Translations under genes and position numbers: made by a program
Source of the DNA: JACMLD01 sp047602295
GTDB lineage: Bacteria; Bacteroidota; Bacteroidia; Chitinophagales; Chitinophagaceae
Reading direction: 5' to 3'
Assembly: GCA_047602295.1 (NCBI GenBank)
Contig: JASGHP010000001.1
Location: forward strand, 1,116,001-1,180,000
Length of the DNA: 64,000 bases
The notes under the pieces: generated by a model
Told to the model about the DNA's origin: nothing
The model's database searches: none
Seen by the model: only the letters and a program-made list of their open reading frames with translations
Part shown: positions 45,724 to 54,177 of the stretch, in pieces
Numbering within the stretch: the first letter of the stretch is position 1
How the letters are laid out: the number at the start of each line of letters is the position of its first letter

Positions 45724-47238
45724 CTATTCAAACTGAATTATTGCCGCTTTAATTCTTTCTATAGTAGCTTCTTTTCCAATTAGTGCTGCAATATCAAATA
45801 CGCCTGGTCCGAATTTTCCGCCCACCAACATAATACGCAATGGCAATAATACATCGCCTGGTTTTAGCTGACTGGCTGCCGCAATCTCTTTAAACTCTTT
45901 TTCCAAATCGGCTGCGTTCCATTGCTGCATCAATTCAAACTGGCGAATGGTTTCTGCAAAGAATTGTTTTTTCTGTTCGTTCCACTTAGGCTTTACTGCA
46001 TTTACATCATACTGCTTTGGTGCTTCAAATAAGAATGAAGACTGTTGCGGAAAATCTGACAACAAAGTGCAGCGATCTTTTATCAGCTCAATTGCTTTAT
46101 CTAAATAAGCATCATTAGGAATGCTAACACCCTGGCTTAATAAAATATCCTTTACCTTAAGCCTTAAGCCTTCCACCTTATACCCCTTGATCCATTCGTG
46201 GTTATACCATTTCGCTTTTTCAAAATCAAACTTGGCGCCGGCTTTGTGCACACAATCCATAGAAAACTTTGTTACCAGTTCTGGTAATGAAAATATTTCC
46301 TGGTCAGTTCCATCATTCCAACCCAGCATTGCCAGCATGTTTACAAATGCTTCCGGCAAAAAACCCAGTTCGCGAAATCCTTTAGTAAGTTCATTCGTTT
46401 TTGGATTTGTCCAGTTCATGGCAAAAACAGGAAAGCCTAACCTGTCTCCATCGCGTTTGCTTAGTTTGCCATTGCCATCTGGCTTTAAAATTAATGGCAG
46501 GTGTGCCCATTGCGGCATATGCTCTAACCCAAATAAATATTTCCAAAGCAATACGTGCACGGGTGCACTGGGCAGCCATTCTTCTCCACGAAAAGCATGG
46601 GTGATTTTCATCAGGTAATCATCCACTACAACTGCCAAATGATAGGTAGGCATGCCATCAGCTTTCAATAAAACTTTATCGTCAGACTGATTTGAATCGA
46701 AGCTAACGGCGCCACGTATCATGTCTGTAAAAGTTATGGTTTCATTTACCGGCATTTTTATACGGATGACATGCGGTGTATTTGCCGCCAGTAATTGTTT
46801 TACTTCTTCGGCAGATAAAGTCAATGAATTTTTCATCTCCTTTCTGCTGCTATGGTTGTATTGAAAGTTTGCAATTGCAGAGCGCTTTGCATCTAATTCT
46901 GCCGGGGTATCAAAAGCGTAATAAGCATAGCCATCTTTTACCAATTGCTCAGCATATTGACCATACAAAGGTTTTCTTTCACTCTGACGGTAAGGCCCAT
47001 ACGCTCCTCCATGTTGTGTACTTTCATCCGGGGTAAGGCCGCACCATTCCAGGCAATCTAAAATGTACTGTTCGGCACCCGGTACAAAACGGGTTTGGTC
47101 TGTATCTTCTATGCGTAAAATAAAATCGCCCCCATGCTGGCGGGCAAACAAATAATTGTATAAAACTGTCCTTACGCCACCCAAATGCAGGCCCCCGGTG
47201 GGGCTGGGTGCAAACCTAACACGTACTTTTTCTGCCAT
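45724..47238 (-). CDS. gltX: Glutamyl-tRNA synthetase GltX
   Basis: 504 residues, a class I synthetase that charges tRNA-Glu. The HIGH-type motif is FAPSPTGGLHLGG (residues 9-21) and the KMSKS-type motif is KLSKR (258-262). Length and layout are those of a discriminating bacterial enzyme. Residues about 351-365 (KGYKVEGLRLKVKDI) are encoded by DNA made of the same AAGGCTTAAGG words as inverted repeats B and G, in frame. The region would normally be a variable linker after the catalytic core, so function may be kept. Cytoplasmic. Confidence 0.95.
   Translation of the reverse strand: MAEKVRVRFAPSPTGGLHLGGVRTVLYNYLFARQHGGDFILRIEDTDQTRFVPGAEQYILDCLEWCGLTPDESTQHGGAYGPYRQSERKPLYGQYAEQLVKDGYAYYAFDTPAELDAKRSAIANFQYNHSSRKEMKNSLTLSAEEVKQLLAANTPHVIRIKMPVNETITFTDMIRGAVSFDSNQSDDKVLLKADGMPTYHLAVVVDDYLMKITHAFRGEEWLPSAPVHVLLWKYLFGLEHMPQWAHLPLILKPDGNGKLSKRDGDRLGFPVFAMNWTNPKTNELTKGFRELGFLPEAFVNMLAMLGWNDGTDQEIFSLPELVTKFSMDCVHKAGAKFDFEKAKWYNHEWIKGYKVEGLRLKVKDILLSQGVSIPNDAYLDKAIELIKDRCTLLSDFPQQSSFLFEAPKQYDVNAVKPKWNEQKKQFFAETIRQFELMQQWNAADLEKEFKEIAAASQLKPGDVLLPLRIMLVGGKFGPGVFDIAALIGKEATIERIKAAIIQFE
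46148..46188 (-). repeat. Word-like repeat arm inside gltX
   Basis: On the minus strand, AAGGTGGAAGGCTTAAGG continues as CTTAAGGTAAAGG. It shares vocabulary and order with intergenic repeats B (5.8 kb) and G (57.1 kb) but is coding. No partner arm was found nearby. Confidence 0.5.
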
Positions 47239-47582
47239 AGCGGTAAAGATAAATGATTGGTGCGCTGAAAATATTTCAGAAATAAAAAAGAACTTGATTG
47301 AGATTAATTGAACAAGTTTAAGGAATTGAAAATCAATTGTTAAATAAGCATATTTTAATGCTGATTAACAATGCAAAAGCACGAAATGAAAAATTTTTTC
47401 ATATTTTTTTTAAAATTCATGCAGCATATTATTTGTAGTATCTGTCACATTAAAAGAGAATTAAAACGGTTTTTTTCAATCTGCCTTTTCCATTACATTC
47501 GTGCCTCAATAATTAAACCCTATCGTTTTATATAATTACGGTTAAGGCCTATAATGAAATAACCAATACCAACTGCGAATGC

Positions 47583-47616
47583 ATAATCCCGCCACTAAGG
47601 CGGGATTATCTTTTTT
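47583..47616 (+). terminator. Intrinsic terminator with no annotated gene upstream
   Basis: ATAATCCCGCC-ACTAA-GGCGGGATTAT is followed by C and six T on the plus strand. The minus strand lacks a T-run. No plus-strand gene lies upstream. Confidence 0.75.
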
Positions 47617-47618
47617 GG

Positions 47619-47868
47619 GAACGCTAATGACGCGAATAGGAACACGAATGGACGCTAATAGAACCACTAATAGGCGCGAATGGACACGAATGGGTTGTTG
47701 CAAATGCTTAGAAGTAGATGAGGAGTTGATACTTTCTATAATATGCAAAAGGCCTCCAATTTTAATGGAGGCCTTTTGCATATTTCTGAGATATTAGTGT
47801 CTAATCAAACCATCGTGTCCATTAGTGCTTATTCGTGCTCATTCTTGTTCTTATTCGCGTTGGCGTTA
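47619..47868. repeat. Long word-like inverted repeat I (GAATGGACACGAAT type)
   Basis: The left arm (47619-47696) has GCGAATAGGAACACGAATGG, ACGCTAATAG and GCGAATGGACACGAATG words. The right arm (47797-47866) carries their inverse and abuts the stop codon of the IscA-type gene. Arms of about 70-78 bases make it the longest in the window. A perfect 18-base-pair palindrome sits in the loop. Confidence 0.7.
47741..47783. terminator. Perfect 18-bp stem hairpin
   Basis: ATATGCAAAAGGCCTCCA and its exact inverse are separated by ATTTTAA. It lies in the loop of repeat I, 80 bases beyond the IscA-type gene. It may end the minus-strand transcript, with the T-stretch inside the stem acting as the tail. 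Confidence 0.6.
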
Positions 47869-48195
47869 TACAGCAAAACTTTCACCGCAGGCGCAACTAC
47901 GGCTTGCGTTAGGGTTGTTAAAGAAGAAGCCTTTACCATTTAAGCCATCCGAAAACTCAAGCGTAGTATTTACCAGGTAAAGAAAACTTTTCAGGTCGGT
48001 TACTACCTTAATGCCATTGTCTTCAAAAACCTGATCAGATGGTTTGGTGCTGTTATCAAAATCCATTTTATAGCTAAGGCCAGAGCAACCACCACCTACT
48101 ACAGACACACGCAGGAAATAATCTTTATCCCACATATCGCCTTCCTGCATCAATTGCACTACTCTTTCTTTTGCTTTATCACTTACAAATATCAT
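47866..48195 (-). CDS. HesB/IscA-type iron-sulfur cluster assembly protein
   Basis: 109 residues. The three conserved cysteines that bind the cluster are Cys37 in SVVGGGCSGLSY and Cys101 and Cys103 in SCACGESF. A-type carriers pass Fe-S clusters to target enzymes. It is encoded 114 bases downstream of a cysteine desulfurase, which supplies the sulfur, separated by inverted repeat F. Its last codons lie at the edge of repeat I. Confidence 0.93.
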   Translation of the reverse strand: MIFVSDKAKERVVQLMQEGDMWDKDYFLRVSVVGGGCSGLSYKMDFDNSTKPSDQVFEDNGIKVVTDLKSFLYLVNTTLEFSDGLNGKGFFFNNPNASRSCACGESFAV

Positions 48196-48204
48196 GATGT
48201 ATTT

Positions 48205-48312
48205 TTTTAGTATTCAGTATTTAGATTTTTCGGCACATTTCATAGGGTAAAGTTATCTATTTTGTATTGGGCATTTGTATATCGTTTGCCATACTTCTGC
48301 ATACTATAGTTA
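48205..48312. repeat. Word-like inverted repeat F
   Basis: The left arm (48207-48228) has TTAGTATTCAGTATTTAG, and the right arm (48292-48312) its inverse, ATACTTCTGCATACTATAG. The right arm overlaps the stop codon of the cysteine desulfurase gene. The vocabulary is shared with repeat E. Confidence 0.55.
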
Positions 48313-49479
48313 AATGGTCAATACTCTTTGAGCTCTCGCTTCTTTCACTGCTGTGCTTACTTGTGCTATTGCATAATCAATTTCTTCTTCGGTTGTAAAA
48401 CGCCCTAATGCAAAACGCAACGATGCATGAGCTTGTTCATCGCTCAGCCCCATGGCTTTTAAAACATGCGATGGCTGCATTGTAGCAGAAGTGCAGGCGC
48501 TGCCAGAACTTACTGCTATGTTTTTATGCAATGACATCATCAATCCTTCGCTCTCTGTAAATTTAAAAGAGAGGTTGGTAACATGTGGCAGGCGATGTTT
48601 TCTACTGCCGTTTACCGTTACTTCTTCCAATTGCAAAAACGCATGCTCTAATTTATTTCTCCATTCAGCCAAATGAAACGCATCTGTATTTAATTCTTGC
48701 ATGGCCAATGCAGCTGCTTTACCCAAACCTACAATGCCCGGCACGTTCAATGTACCACTGCGCACACCACGCTCATGACCACCGCCGTCCATTTGTGCGG
48801 TTAGGCTTACCCGTGGGTTTCTTCTCCTCACATACAAAGCACCTACGCCTTTTGGTCCATACATTTTATGTGCGCTAAGCGATAAAAGATCAATTCCATC
48901 CTGCTGCACATCTATCTTAATTTTTCCGGCAGCCTGGGCCCCATCTGAGAAAAAAATGACACCATGTTTTTTTGCGATAGCGGCAATTTCTTTTACCGGT
49001 TGTATAACGCCGGTTTCATTATTGGCGTACATAACCGCAATAAGAATAGTATTGGCCTCTATGGCGGCTTCCAGTGTTTGAAGATTTAATAAACCATCTG
49101 CTTCAACGGGCAATACAGTTATTGATGCGCCCAGTTTTTGCAAATGCTTGCAGGTATCCAGTACTGCATTGTGCTCCGTTGCAACGGTTATAATGTGATT
49201 GCCTTTGCTTTTATAGGCTTCAAAAACACCTTTCAAAGCAAGATTATTAGCCTCGGTAGCGCCACTTGTAAAAACAATTTCCTGTGGTACGGCACCAATT
49301 AATAATGCAACCTGTTCACGGGCAAGATCTACTGCTTCTTTTGCCTGCCATCCATATGTATGACTGTTACTGGCAGCGTTACCATAATGCTGCGTAAACC
49401 AGGGCAACATAACTTCAACCACCCGCGGGTCGCAGGCAGTAGTGGCATTATTGTCGAGGTATACTGGTAAATTCAGCAT
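48310..49479 (-). CDS. Cysteine desulfurase (IscS/NifS family)
   Basis: 389 residues, a PLP enzyme taking sulfur from cysteine for Fe-S clusters and thio-modified tRNA. The N-terminus LPVYLDNNATTACDPRVVE is typical. The PLP lysine is in SLSAHKMYGPKGVG, and the active-site Cys is in SSGSACTSATMQPSHVL with the usual extended loop. The length matches class I desulfurases. The scaffold protein IscU is not in this window. It is followed on the minus strand by repeat F and then the IscA-type gene. Confidence 0.95.
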   Translation of the reverse strand: MLNLPVYLDNNATTACDPRVVEVMLPWFTQHYGNAASNSHTYGWQAKEAVDLAREQVALLIGAVPQEIVFTSGATEANNLALKGVFEAYKSKGNHIITVATEHNAVLDTCKHLQKLGASITVLPVEADGLLNLQTLEAAIEANTILIAVMYANNETGVIQPVKEIAAIAKKHGVIFFSDGAQAAGKIKIDVQQDGIDLLSLSAHKMYGPKGVGALYVRRRNPRVSLTAQMDGGGHERGVRSGTLNVPGIVGLGKAAALAMQELNTDAFHLAEWRNKLEHAFLQLEEVTVNGSRKHRLPHVTNLSFKFTESEGLMMSLHKNIAVSSGSACTSATMQPSHVLKAMGLSDEQAHASLRFALGRFTTEEEIDYAIAQVSTAVKEARAQRVLTI

Positions 49480-49604
49480 TTGCGGCTTTTTATGATAAAC
49501 ACAAATTTACCTCAATTGGTTCTATTTTTATAGCTTAAATTGATTGCAGGAAGATTGGAAAATAAGCGCAATCGCTTCACTCTAAATAACTTAATGCAGC
49601 TTTT

Positions 49605-50006
49605 ATGAATAAAGTAGAACATATTGGCATAGCTGTAAAAGATTTTGCCAGTGCCATACCCCTTTACGAAAAATTATTGAACACTGCTTGCTATAAGACC
49701 GAACTGGTAGCCTCAGAAAACGTAAACACTGCATTTTTTAAACTGGCTGATACAAAAATTGAATTGTTGCAGAGTACAGATGATGATGGTGTAATTGCAA
49801 AATATATTGCTAAGAAAGGAGAGGGGATGCACCATATAGCTTTTGAAGTAACTGATATTTATGCGGAAATGGACCGATTAAAGAAAGAGGGCTTTATTCT
49901 TTTAAATGAAACACCTAAGCAAGGGGCTGATAATAAATTGGTTTGCTTTATACATCCTAAAAGTGCTAATGGCGTTTTGATTGAACTGTGTATGGAAAAA
50001 AAATAA
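49605..50006 (+). CDS. mce: Methylmalonyl-CoA epimerase
   Basis: 133 residues of the glyoxalase/VOC fold. It interconverts the two epimers of methylmalonyl-CoA so that the B12 mutase can make succinyl-CoA. Family segments: VEHIGIAVKDFASAIPLYE (metal His6), KIELLQSTDDDGVIAKYI, GMHHIAFEVTDI (metal His) and FIHPKSANGVLIELCM (metal Glu). The length is right. It is monocistronic on the plus strand and ends at a bidirectional hairpin shared with the T9SS gene. Confidence 0.93.
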   Translation: MNKVEHIGIAVKDFASAIPLYEKLLNTACYKTELVASENVNTAFFKLADTKIELLQSTDDDGVIAKYIAKKGEGMHHIAFEVTDIYAEMDRLKKEGFILLNETPKQGADNKLVCFIHPKSANGVLIELCMEKK

Positions 50007-50030
50007 AGCGGATGAATAATCACCCGCTTT
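50005..50030. terminator. Bidirectional hairpin between mce and the T9SS gene
   Basis: AAAGCGGATGA and TCACCCGCTTT form an 11-bp stem (one mismatch) with loop ATAA. It overlaps the last codon region of mce. The A/T ends of the stem serve either strand. Confidence 0.65.
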
Positions 50031-50053
50031 ACTAATTAGTGTGCTTGCTGCAA

Positions 50054-51160
50054 TTATTTTACAATAACAAGTTGATGAGATTCTCTTACTCCTCCTGTAA
50101 ATTGTATATCCATTGTGTAAGTGCCGGTTTTAAAACTGCTTACATCAAATGAAAGCGTTGATACACCTTCTGCAATCTGGCGACGAATTATCAATTGTCC
50201 TTTTTGATTCATTACACGAATAGTAAATCCTTGTTGAGCCAGTTGTTGCCCAATGCTGATATTTACATTGTTCACTGCAGGGTTAGGGAACAGAGATACA
50301 TTTACGCCTTTGTTTTGTGAGCGTACAACCAATATGTTTGAATAAGTTACACGTCCATCATTATCCACCATTTTAAGGCGGTAGTAATTTACAGCAGCTG
50401 GTTTGTCGTCTGTAAACTGGTATTGCGAAGTTGTGGCTGAATAACCTGCCGCTGCCAATGTTCCAACTGCCTGCCAGTTTGTGCCGTTGGCGCTTTTTTC
50501 AACAACGTAACTATTGGTATTAATTTCCTGCAAGCTGCTCCAACTAACGGTAACGCTTGTGCCAACTTCAACAGCTTTAAACAAATTAATAGACACAGGC
50601 AAAGCAGCATTAGAGCCCATGGTGAAATATTGAGGATTGCCCGTTGTGTTTTGTGCGTTGGCAGGGCCGGTGATAGTGGGGCCTGCAGTTTGACCATCAG
50701 GCACATTTGCCACAGTTTGGGTTGAATATTTAAGTTGAGAGGTACCACCGTTTACCACTATGTTAATATTTCCGCTGCCATTACCATTGCTTCCTTTAGT
50801 AATGCTTCCATTATTGGCAAGGCGTATTACATAAACCGGGTTTGAAGTGTTGGTAGTAATGTTCAGGTTATTGGTTTTGGAAGCGCCGGAAGGTTCGTTA
50901 AAAGTAAGTGTTCCAAAAATATCAAGTACCGAATTCTGTACGCCCAGGTTTACACCGTTACCGGAAATGGTTACATTGATACCACTGGCTATTACAATAC
51001 TATCGTTGTCTCCGGGTGTGGTAGGGGTGCCGGTAGTTGTCCAGGTTGCAGCATTAGTCCAGGCGCCGCTGGTAGTTGCTTTAATAAGCCTGCGTGGGGC
51101 TTGGCTAAAAGTTGTCAGGGCAAACAACAGCAAGGCCATCGTTGAGTAGATTTTTGTCAT
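50054..51160 (-). CDS. Secreted protein with T9SS type A sorting domain
   Basis: 368 residues. A signal peptide ends near LTTFSQ. After it, SGAWTNAATWTTTGTPTTPGDNDSI begins a beta-helix/G8-like region of Asn/Thr/Gly repeats up to about residue 190. An Fn3-like segment follows (VTVSWSSLQEINTNSYVVEKS). The C-terminal 80 residues are a T9SS sorting domain: SLFPNPAVNNVNISIGQQLA and GTYTMDIQFTGGVRESHQLV. Function unknown. It is a cell-surface or released protein. Confidence 0.82.
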   Translation of the reverse strand: MTKIYSTMALLLFALTTFSQAPRRLIKATTSGAWTNAATWTTTGTPTTPGDNDSIVIASGINVTISGNGVNLGVQNSVLDIFGTLTFNEPSGASKTNNLNITTNTSNPVYVIRLANNGSITKGSNGNGSGNINIVVNGGTSQLKYSTQTVANVPDGQTAGPTITGPANAQNTTGNPQYFTMGSNAALPVSINLFKAVEVGTSVTVSWSSLQEINTNSYVVEKSANGTNWQAVGTLAAAGYSATTSQYQFTDDKPAAVNYYRLKMVDNDGRVTYSNILVVRSQNKGVNVSLFPNPAVNNVNISIGQQLAQQGFTIRVMNQKGQLIIRRQIAEGVSTLSFDVSSFKTGTYTMDIQFTGGVRESHQLVIVK

Positions 51161-51443
51161 TTCAGTTAATTTTTATGTGGTTTAATGTTTAGAGACAATC
51201 ATCCGGTACGTATCAGCGAAGGCATACAAAGGAATTGGCAACACAATAGATGTGCTGTAACAGCATTTTTTAGACTAAAGGGGAAGAGTGTGAAATGTGG
51301 TTAGCAACAATGTTCCGGATCAACTCGGATTGCCTTATTAAGAAGGAATTTTGGAGGATAAAGTAAAAGTATTACCTATTAATTTTAAATCAAAGCGATT
51401 TTGCTAATATTTAGCTGGCTTGGGATCAATATTTTTAGTCAAA

Positions 51444-52175
51444 TCAGCTTTCAGACATAATGCCGAGCTTCTCTACTGCTATTTGTGCAGCTATCTGGCT
51501 GGCGTCTTTTTTATTGTAAGCCTTGCCTTCTGCTATTAACGCACCGTCTACAACTGCGCCAATGGTAAAAAGCCGGCGGCCGCCTTCTACTCTTTCATCC
51601 ATGGTTTCAAACTCCAGGCTTTTACCGTTTTTATTGGCCCAGCCATACAGTTTGTTTTTATGATTTATCTCCAGGTTTTCCAAATCTTCCATAAAAAGAT
51701 GTGGAAGTATGATGCGCTCCATTACCCAGAGTTTTGTTTTATTAAAGCCCTTATCAAGGTAAACGGCGCCTACAACTGCTTCTAAAGTATTGCCAAAAAT
51801 CTGACTGATGCGAAGTGAATTATCAAACTTGTTGAAATTGGTAATTTTTTTCAATCCCATTTTTAATGCAATATCATTCAGCGTAGTGCGGTTCACCATT
51901 TTGCTGCGCATCTCTGTAAGAAAACCTTCTTCTTTGTAGGGATATTTTTTAAAAAGAAAATCTGCTACAATACCACTTAAGATGGCATCGCCCAGGTATT
52001 CCAGTCGCTCATTGTTTTCATCGGCCATTTCTTTTACAGAACGATGTGTAAGTGCGGCCTTGTATAAAGAAGTATTACCTGGAGTAAAGCCAAGTACATT
52101 GCGCAATTGTTTTTTAAACGATGGCGCTTTTTCGTTGCCGGGAAGAAATCTGTCTAAAAATGCCACAAGCTGCAA
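51444..52175 (-). CDS. rnc: Ribonuclease III
   Basis: 243 residues, an endoribonuclease cutting double-stranded RNA in rRNA and mRNA maturation. The RNase III signature NNERLEYLGDAILSGIVADF lies near residues 55-74. The second metal site is in GNTLEAVVGAVYLDKG near 130. A double-stranded RNA-binding domain forms the C-terminus from about 170 (AEGKAYNKKDASQIAAQIAV). It is last in the acpP-fabF-rnc order, a common bacterial arrangement. Confidence 0.96.
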   Translation of the reverse strand: MQLVAFLDRFLPGNEKAPSFKKQLRNVLGFTPGNTSLYKAALTHRSVKEMADENNERLEYLGDAILSGIVADFLFKKYPYKEEGFLTEMRSKMVNRTTLNDIALKMGLKKITNFNKFDNSLRISQIFGNTLEAVVGAVYLDKGFNKTKLWVMERIILPHLFMEDLENLEINHKNKLYGWANKNGKSLEFETMDERVEGGRRLFTIGAVVDGALIAEGKAYNKKDASQIAAQIAVEKLGIMSES

Positions 52176-52273
52176 GCTACAATATTTAATACGATAAAGA
52201 AGACAACAAACTTATTAAAGCAGCTGCCTGCTGCTATAACGGAGCTGGTTAATAAAAAGTCTTTGGCCCGGGT

Positions 52274-53527
52274 TTATTGCTGAAACTTCTTAACAATAAT
52301 GGCTGCATTGTGTCCGCCAAAACCAAAAGTGTTGCTTAGGGCGGCATTTACAGTGCGTTTTTGAGCTTTGTTAAAAGTGAAATTCAGTTTGGGGTCCAAT
52401 GATGGGTCGTCTGTAAAATGATTAATAGTAGGAGGGATAATATCGTGCACCGTACTTTTAATACAGGCAATTGCTTCTATTACACCAGCAGCACCAAGGC
52501 AATGGCCCGTCATAGATTTTGTAGAACTGATGTTCATTTCATAGGCATGCTCTCCAAAAACCTGGGTTATAGCTTTGGCTTCAGCTCCATCACCCAATGG
52601 CGTAGAAGTGCCGTGTGTATTAATGTAATCAATGTCTTCGGGTTTCATGTTGGCGTCTTCCAAAGCGGCCAGCATTACATTTTTAGCGCCTAACCCATCC
52701 GGGTGTGGAGCAGTAATGTGGTGAGCATCTGCGGTAGCGCCGCCTCCGGCAATCTCGCAATAAATTTTTGCTCCTCTCGCCAACGCATTGTCAAGGGTTT
52801 CCAACACCAGGATGCCAGCGGCTTCACCCATTACAAAACCATCCCTGTCTTTATCGTAAGGGCGACTGGCTGTTTTTGGGTCATCATTTCTTTCGCTCAT
52901 GGCTTTCATGGCGTTGAAGCCGCCTACGCCTGCTTCTATGATAACAGCTTCGCTGCCACCAGATAAGATGATATCGGCCTTGCCCAAACGCAATAAGTTA
53001 AATGCTTCAATAATGGCGTTGGTGCTGGTGGCACAGGCGCTAACCACTGCAAAGTTTGGTCCGCGCAGGTTATGGCGCATAGATATTTGCCCTGCGGCAA
53101 TATCCAGGATCATTTTAGGAATGAAGAAAGGATTAAAACGGGGATTGCCATCGCCACGGGCAAATTCAGCTACTTCTGTCTGGAAGGTAATGATACCTCC
53201 AATACCACTTCCAAATACAACACCTACGCGGTCTGGATTGATATTTTCTTTGTTAAGACCAGCGTCTGTCATGGCTTCATCGCTGGCAACAAGGGCAAAT
53301 TGGGTAAAACGGTCAATTTTGCGTGCTTCCTTTTTGTCCATAAACTGGGTAGGATCAAAATTCTTCACCTCGCAAGCAAAGCGGGTTTTAAATTTGGAAG
53401 CATCAAAAAGTGTGATAAAGTCTGCACCGGAAACGCCATTAATCAGGCCATTCCAATAGTCATTGGTATTGTTTCCCAGTGGTGTCAGGGCACCGATACC
53501 AGTTACAACCACTCGTTTTAATTCCAT
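52274..53527 (-). CDS. fabF: Beta-ketoacyl-ACP synthase II FabF
   Basis: 417 residues, a condensing enzyme of fatty-acid chain elongation. The Cys-His-His triad is visible: Cys165 in VVSACATSTNA, then His in YINTHGTSTPLGD and in KSMTGHCLGAAG. The N-terminus RVVVTGIGALTPLGNN and the C-terminus SNTFGFGGHNA are canonical. It lies downstream of acpP with a hairpin between them and about 100 bases upstream of rnc. Confidence 0.97.
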   Translation of the reverse strand: MELKRVVVTGIGALTPLGNNTNDYWNGLINGVSGADFITLFDASKFKTRFACEVKNFDPTQFMDKKEARKIDRFTQFALVASDEAMTDAGLNKENINPDRVGVVFGSGIGGIITFQTEVAEFARGDGNPRFNPFFIPKMILDIAAGQISMRHNLRGPNFAVVSACATSTNAIIEAFNLLRLGKADIILSGGSEAVIIEAGVGGFNAMKAMSERNDDPKTASRPYDKDRDGFVMGEAAGILVLETLDNALARGAKIYCEIAGGGATADAHHITAPHPDGLGAKNVMLAALEDANMKPEDIDYINTHGTSTPLGDGAEAKAITQVFGEHAYEMNISSTKSMTGHCLGAAGVIEAIACIKSTVHDIIPPTINHFTDDPSLDPKLNFTFNKAQKRTVNAALSNTFGFGGHNAAIIVKKFQQ

Positions 53528-53557
53528 AACGTAGCTGCGGGATTAATTAAGTGATAA

Positions 53558-53592
53558 ATCCGCCTTCCTGCTTACGCTAATGAAGGCGGATT
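53558..53592 (-). terminator. Hairpin between acpP and fabF (possible attenuator)
   Basis: AATCCGCCTTC and GAAGGCGGATT form an 11-bp stem with a 14-base loop. The downstream T-run on the minus strand is weak. Partial termination or RNA processing here would let acpP be made in excess over fabF. Confidence 0.6.
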
Positions 53593-53630
53593 GTTCGTTC
53601 ATTCGGTCCTATACAAGTCGGAAAAAAGTC

Positions 53631-53867
53631 TTACTTGGCGTGTTCTTCCAGGTAAGCAACAGCCTGTCCAACAGTAGTAATCGTTTCGGCCTGCTCATCC
53701 GGAATAGAAATATTGAATTCCTTTTCGAATTCCATAATCAGTTCAACGGTGTCCAGTGAATCGGCACCCAGGTCGTTGGTGAAAGAAGCCTCGTTGGTAA
53801 CTTCTGCTTCTTCTACACCCAGTTTGTCAACAATGATTTTCTTAACTCTTGTTGCGATGTCTGACAT
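53631..53867 (-). CDS. acpP: Acyl carrier protein
   Basis: 78 residues, acidic. The phosphopantetheine attachment site is Ser37 in DLGADSLDTVELIMEFEKEF. It carries the growing acyl chain for FabF and the other fatty-acid enzymes. The length is normal. It is first in the acpP-fabF-rnc cluster, with a good promoter candidate directly upstream. Confidence 0.97.
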   Translation of the reverse strand: MSDIATRVKKIIVDKLGVEEAEVTNEASFTNDLGADSLDTVELIMEFEKEFNISIPDEQAETITTVGQAVAYLEEHAK

Positions 53868-53891
53868 TTTAGTAAAGTTTAGTTACGGCTG

Positions 53892-53921
53892 CAAAAATAT
53901 ACTTTTTGGATTAACCACAAT
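53892..53921 (-). promoter_or_regulatory. Putative Bacteroidota promoter of acpP
   Basis: On the minus strand, ATTG (about 53921-53918) is followed by 18 bases and then TATTTTTG (53899-53892), close to TTTG-N17-19-TAnnTTTG. The -7 element ends 24 bases before the acpP start. Confidence 0.45.
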
Positions 53922-54177
53922 GAACACAGCCTTTTTTATTATTATAGGTATTTTTTTAAGAAAATAACCATATGTAAGCCAGTTACCGTAATTTCCGCCA
54001 CCCTCTTAGCTTTTACAAACTTTGTTCCATTGCTAATCCTTGCTCATTAAATTTTCTATAGAAAACAGGTATCTATATAACCCTGCTATACCAACGCTGC
54101 ATAATTATGTATGTACCGGTATGCAATATACTCTTTGCAAGAGTACACGATTTTGTTGTCTTCTGCGTTTATACTGC

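Larger units (their letters stand above)
47239..47865. other. Intergenic region upstream of gltX, without a supported gene
   Basis: An AT-rich 5' region of gltX (47239-47580), then a plus-strand terminator (47583), inverted repeat I (47619-47868) and a perfect palindrome (47741-47783). No protein-coding gene is supported. Confidence 0.6.

Noticed and set aside
52899..53459. A 186-codon plus-strand frame across fabF
   Set aside because: It is antisense to fabF; the composition is that of a shadow frame.
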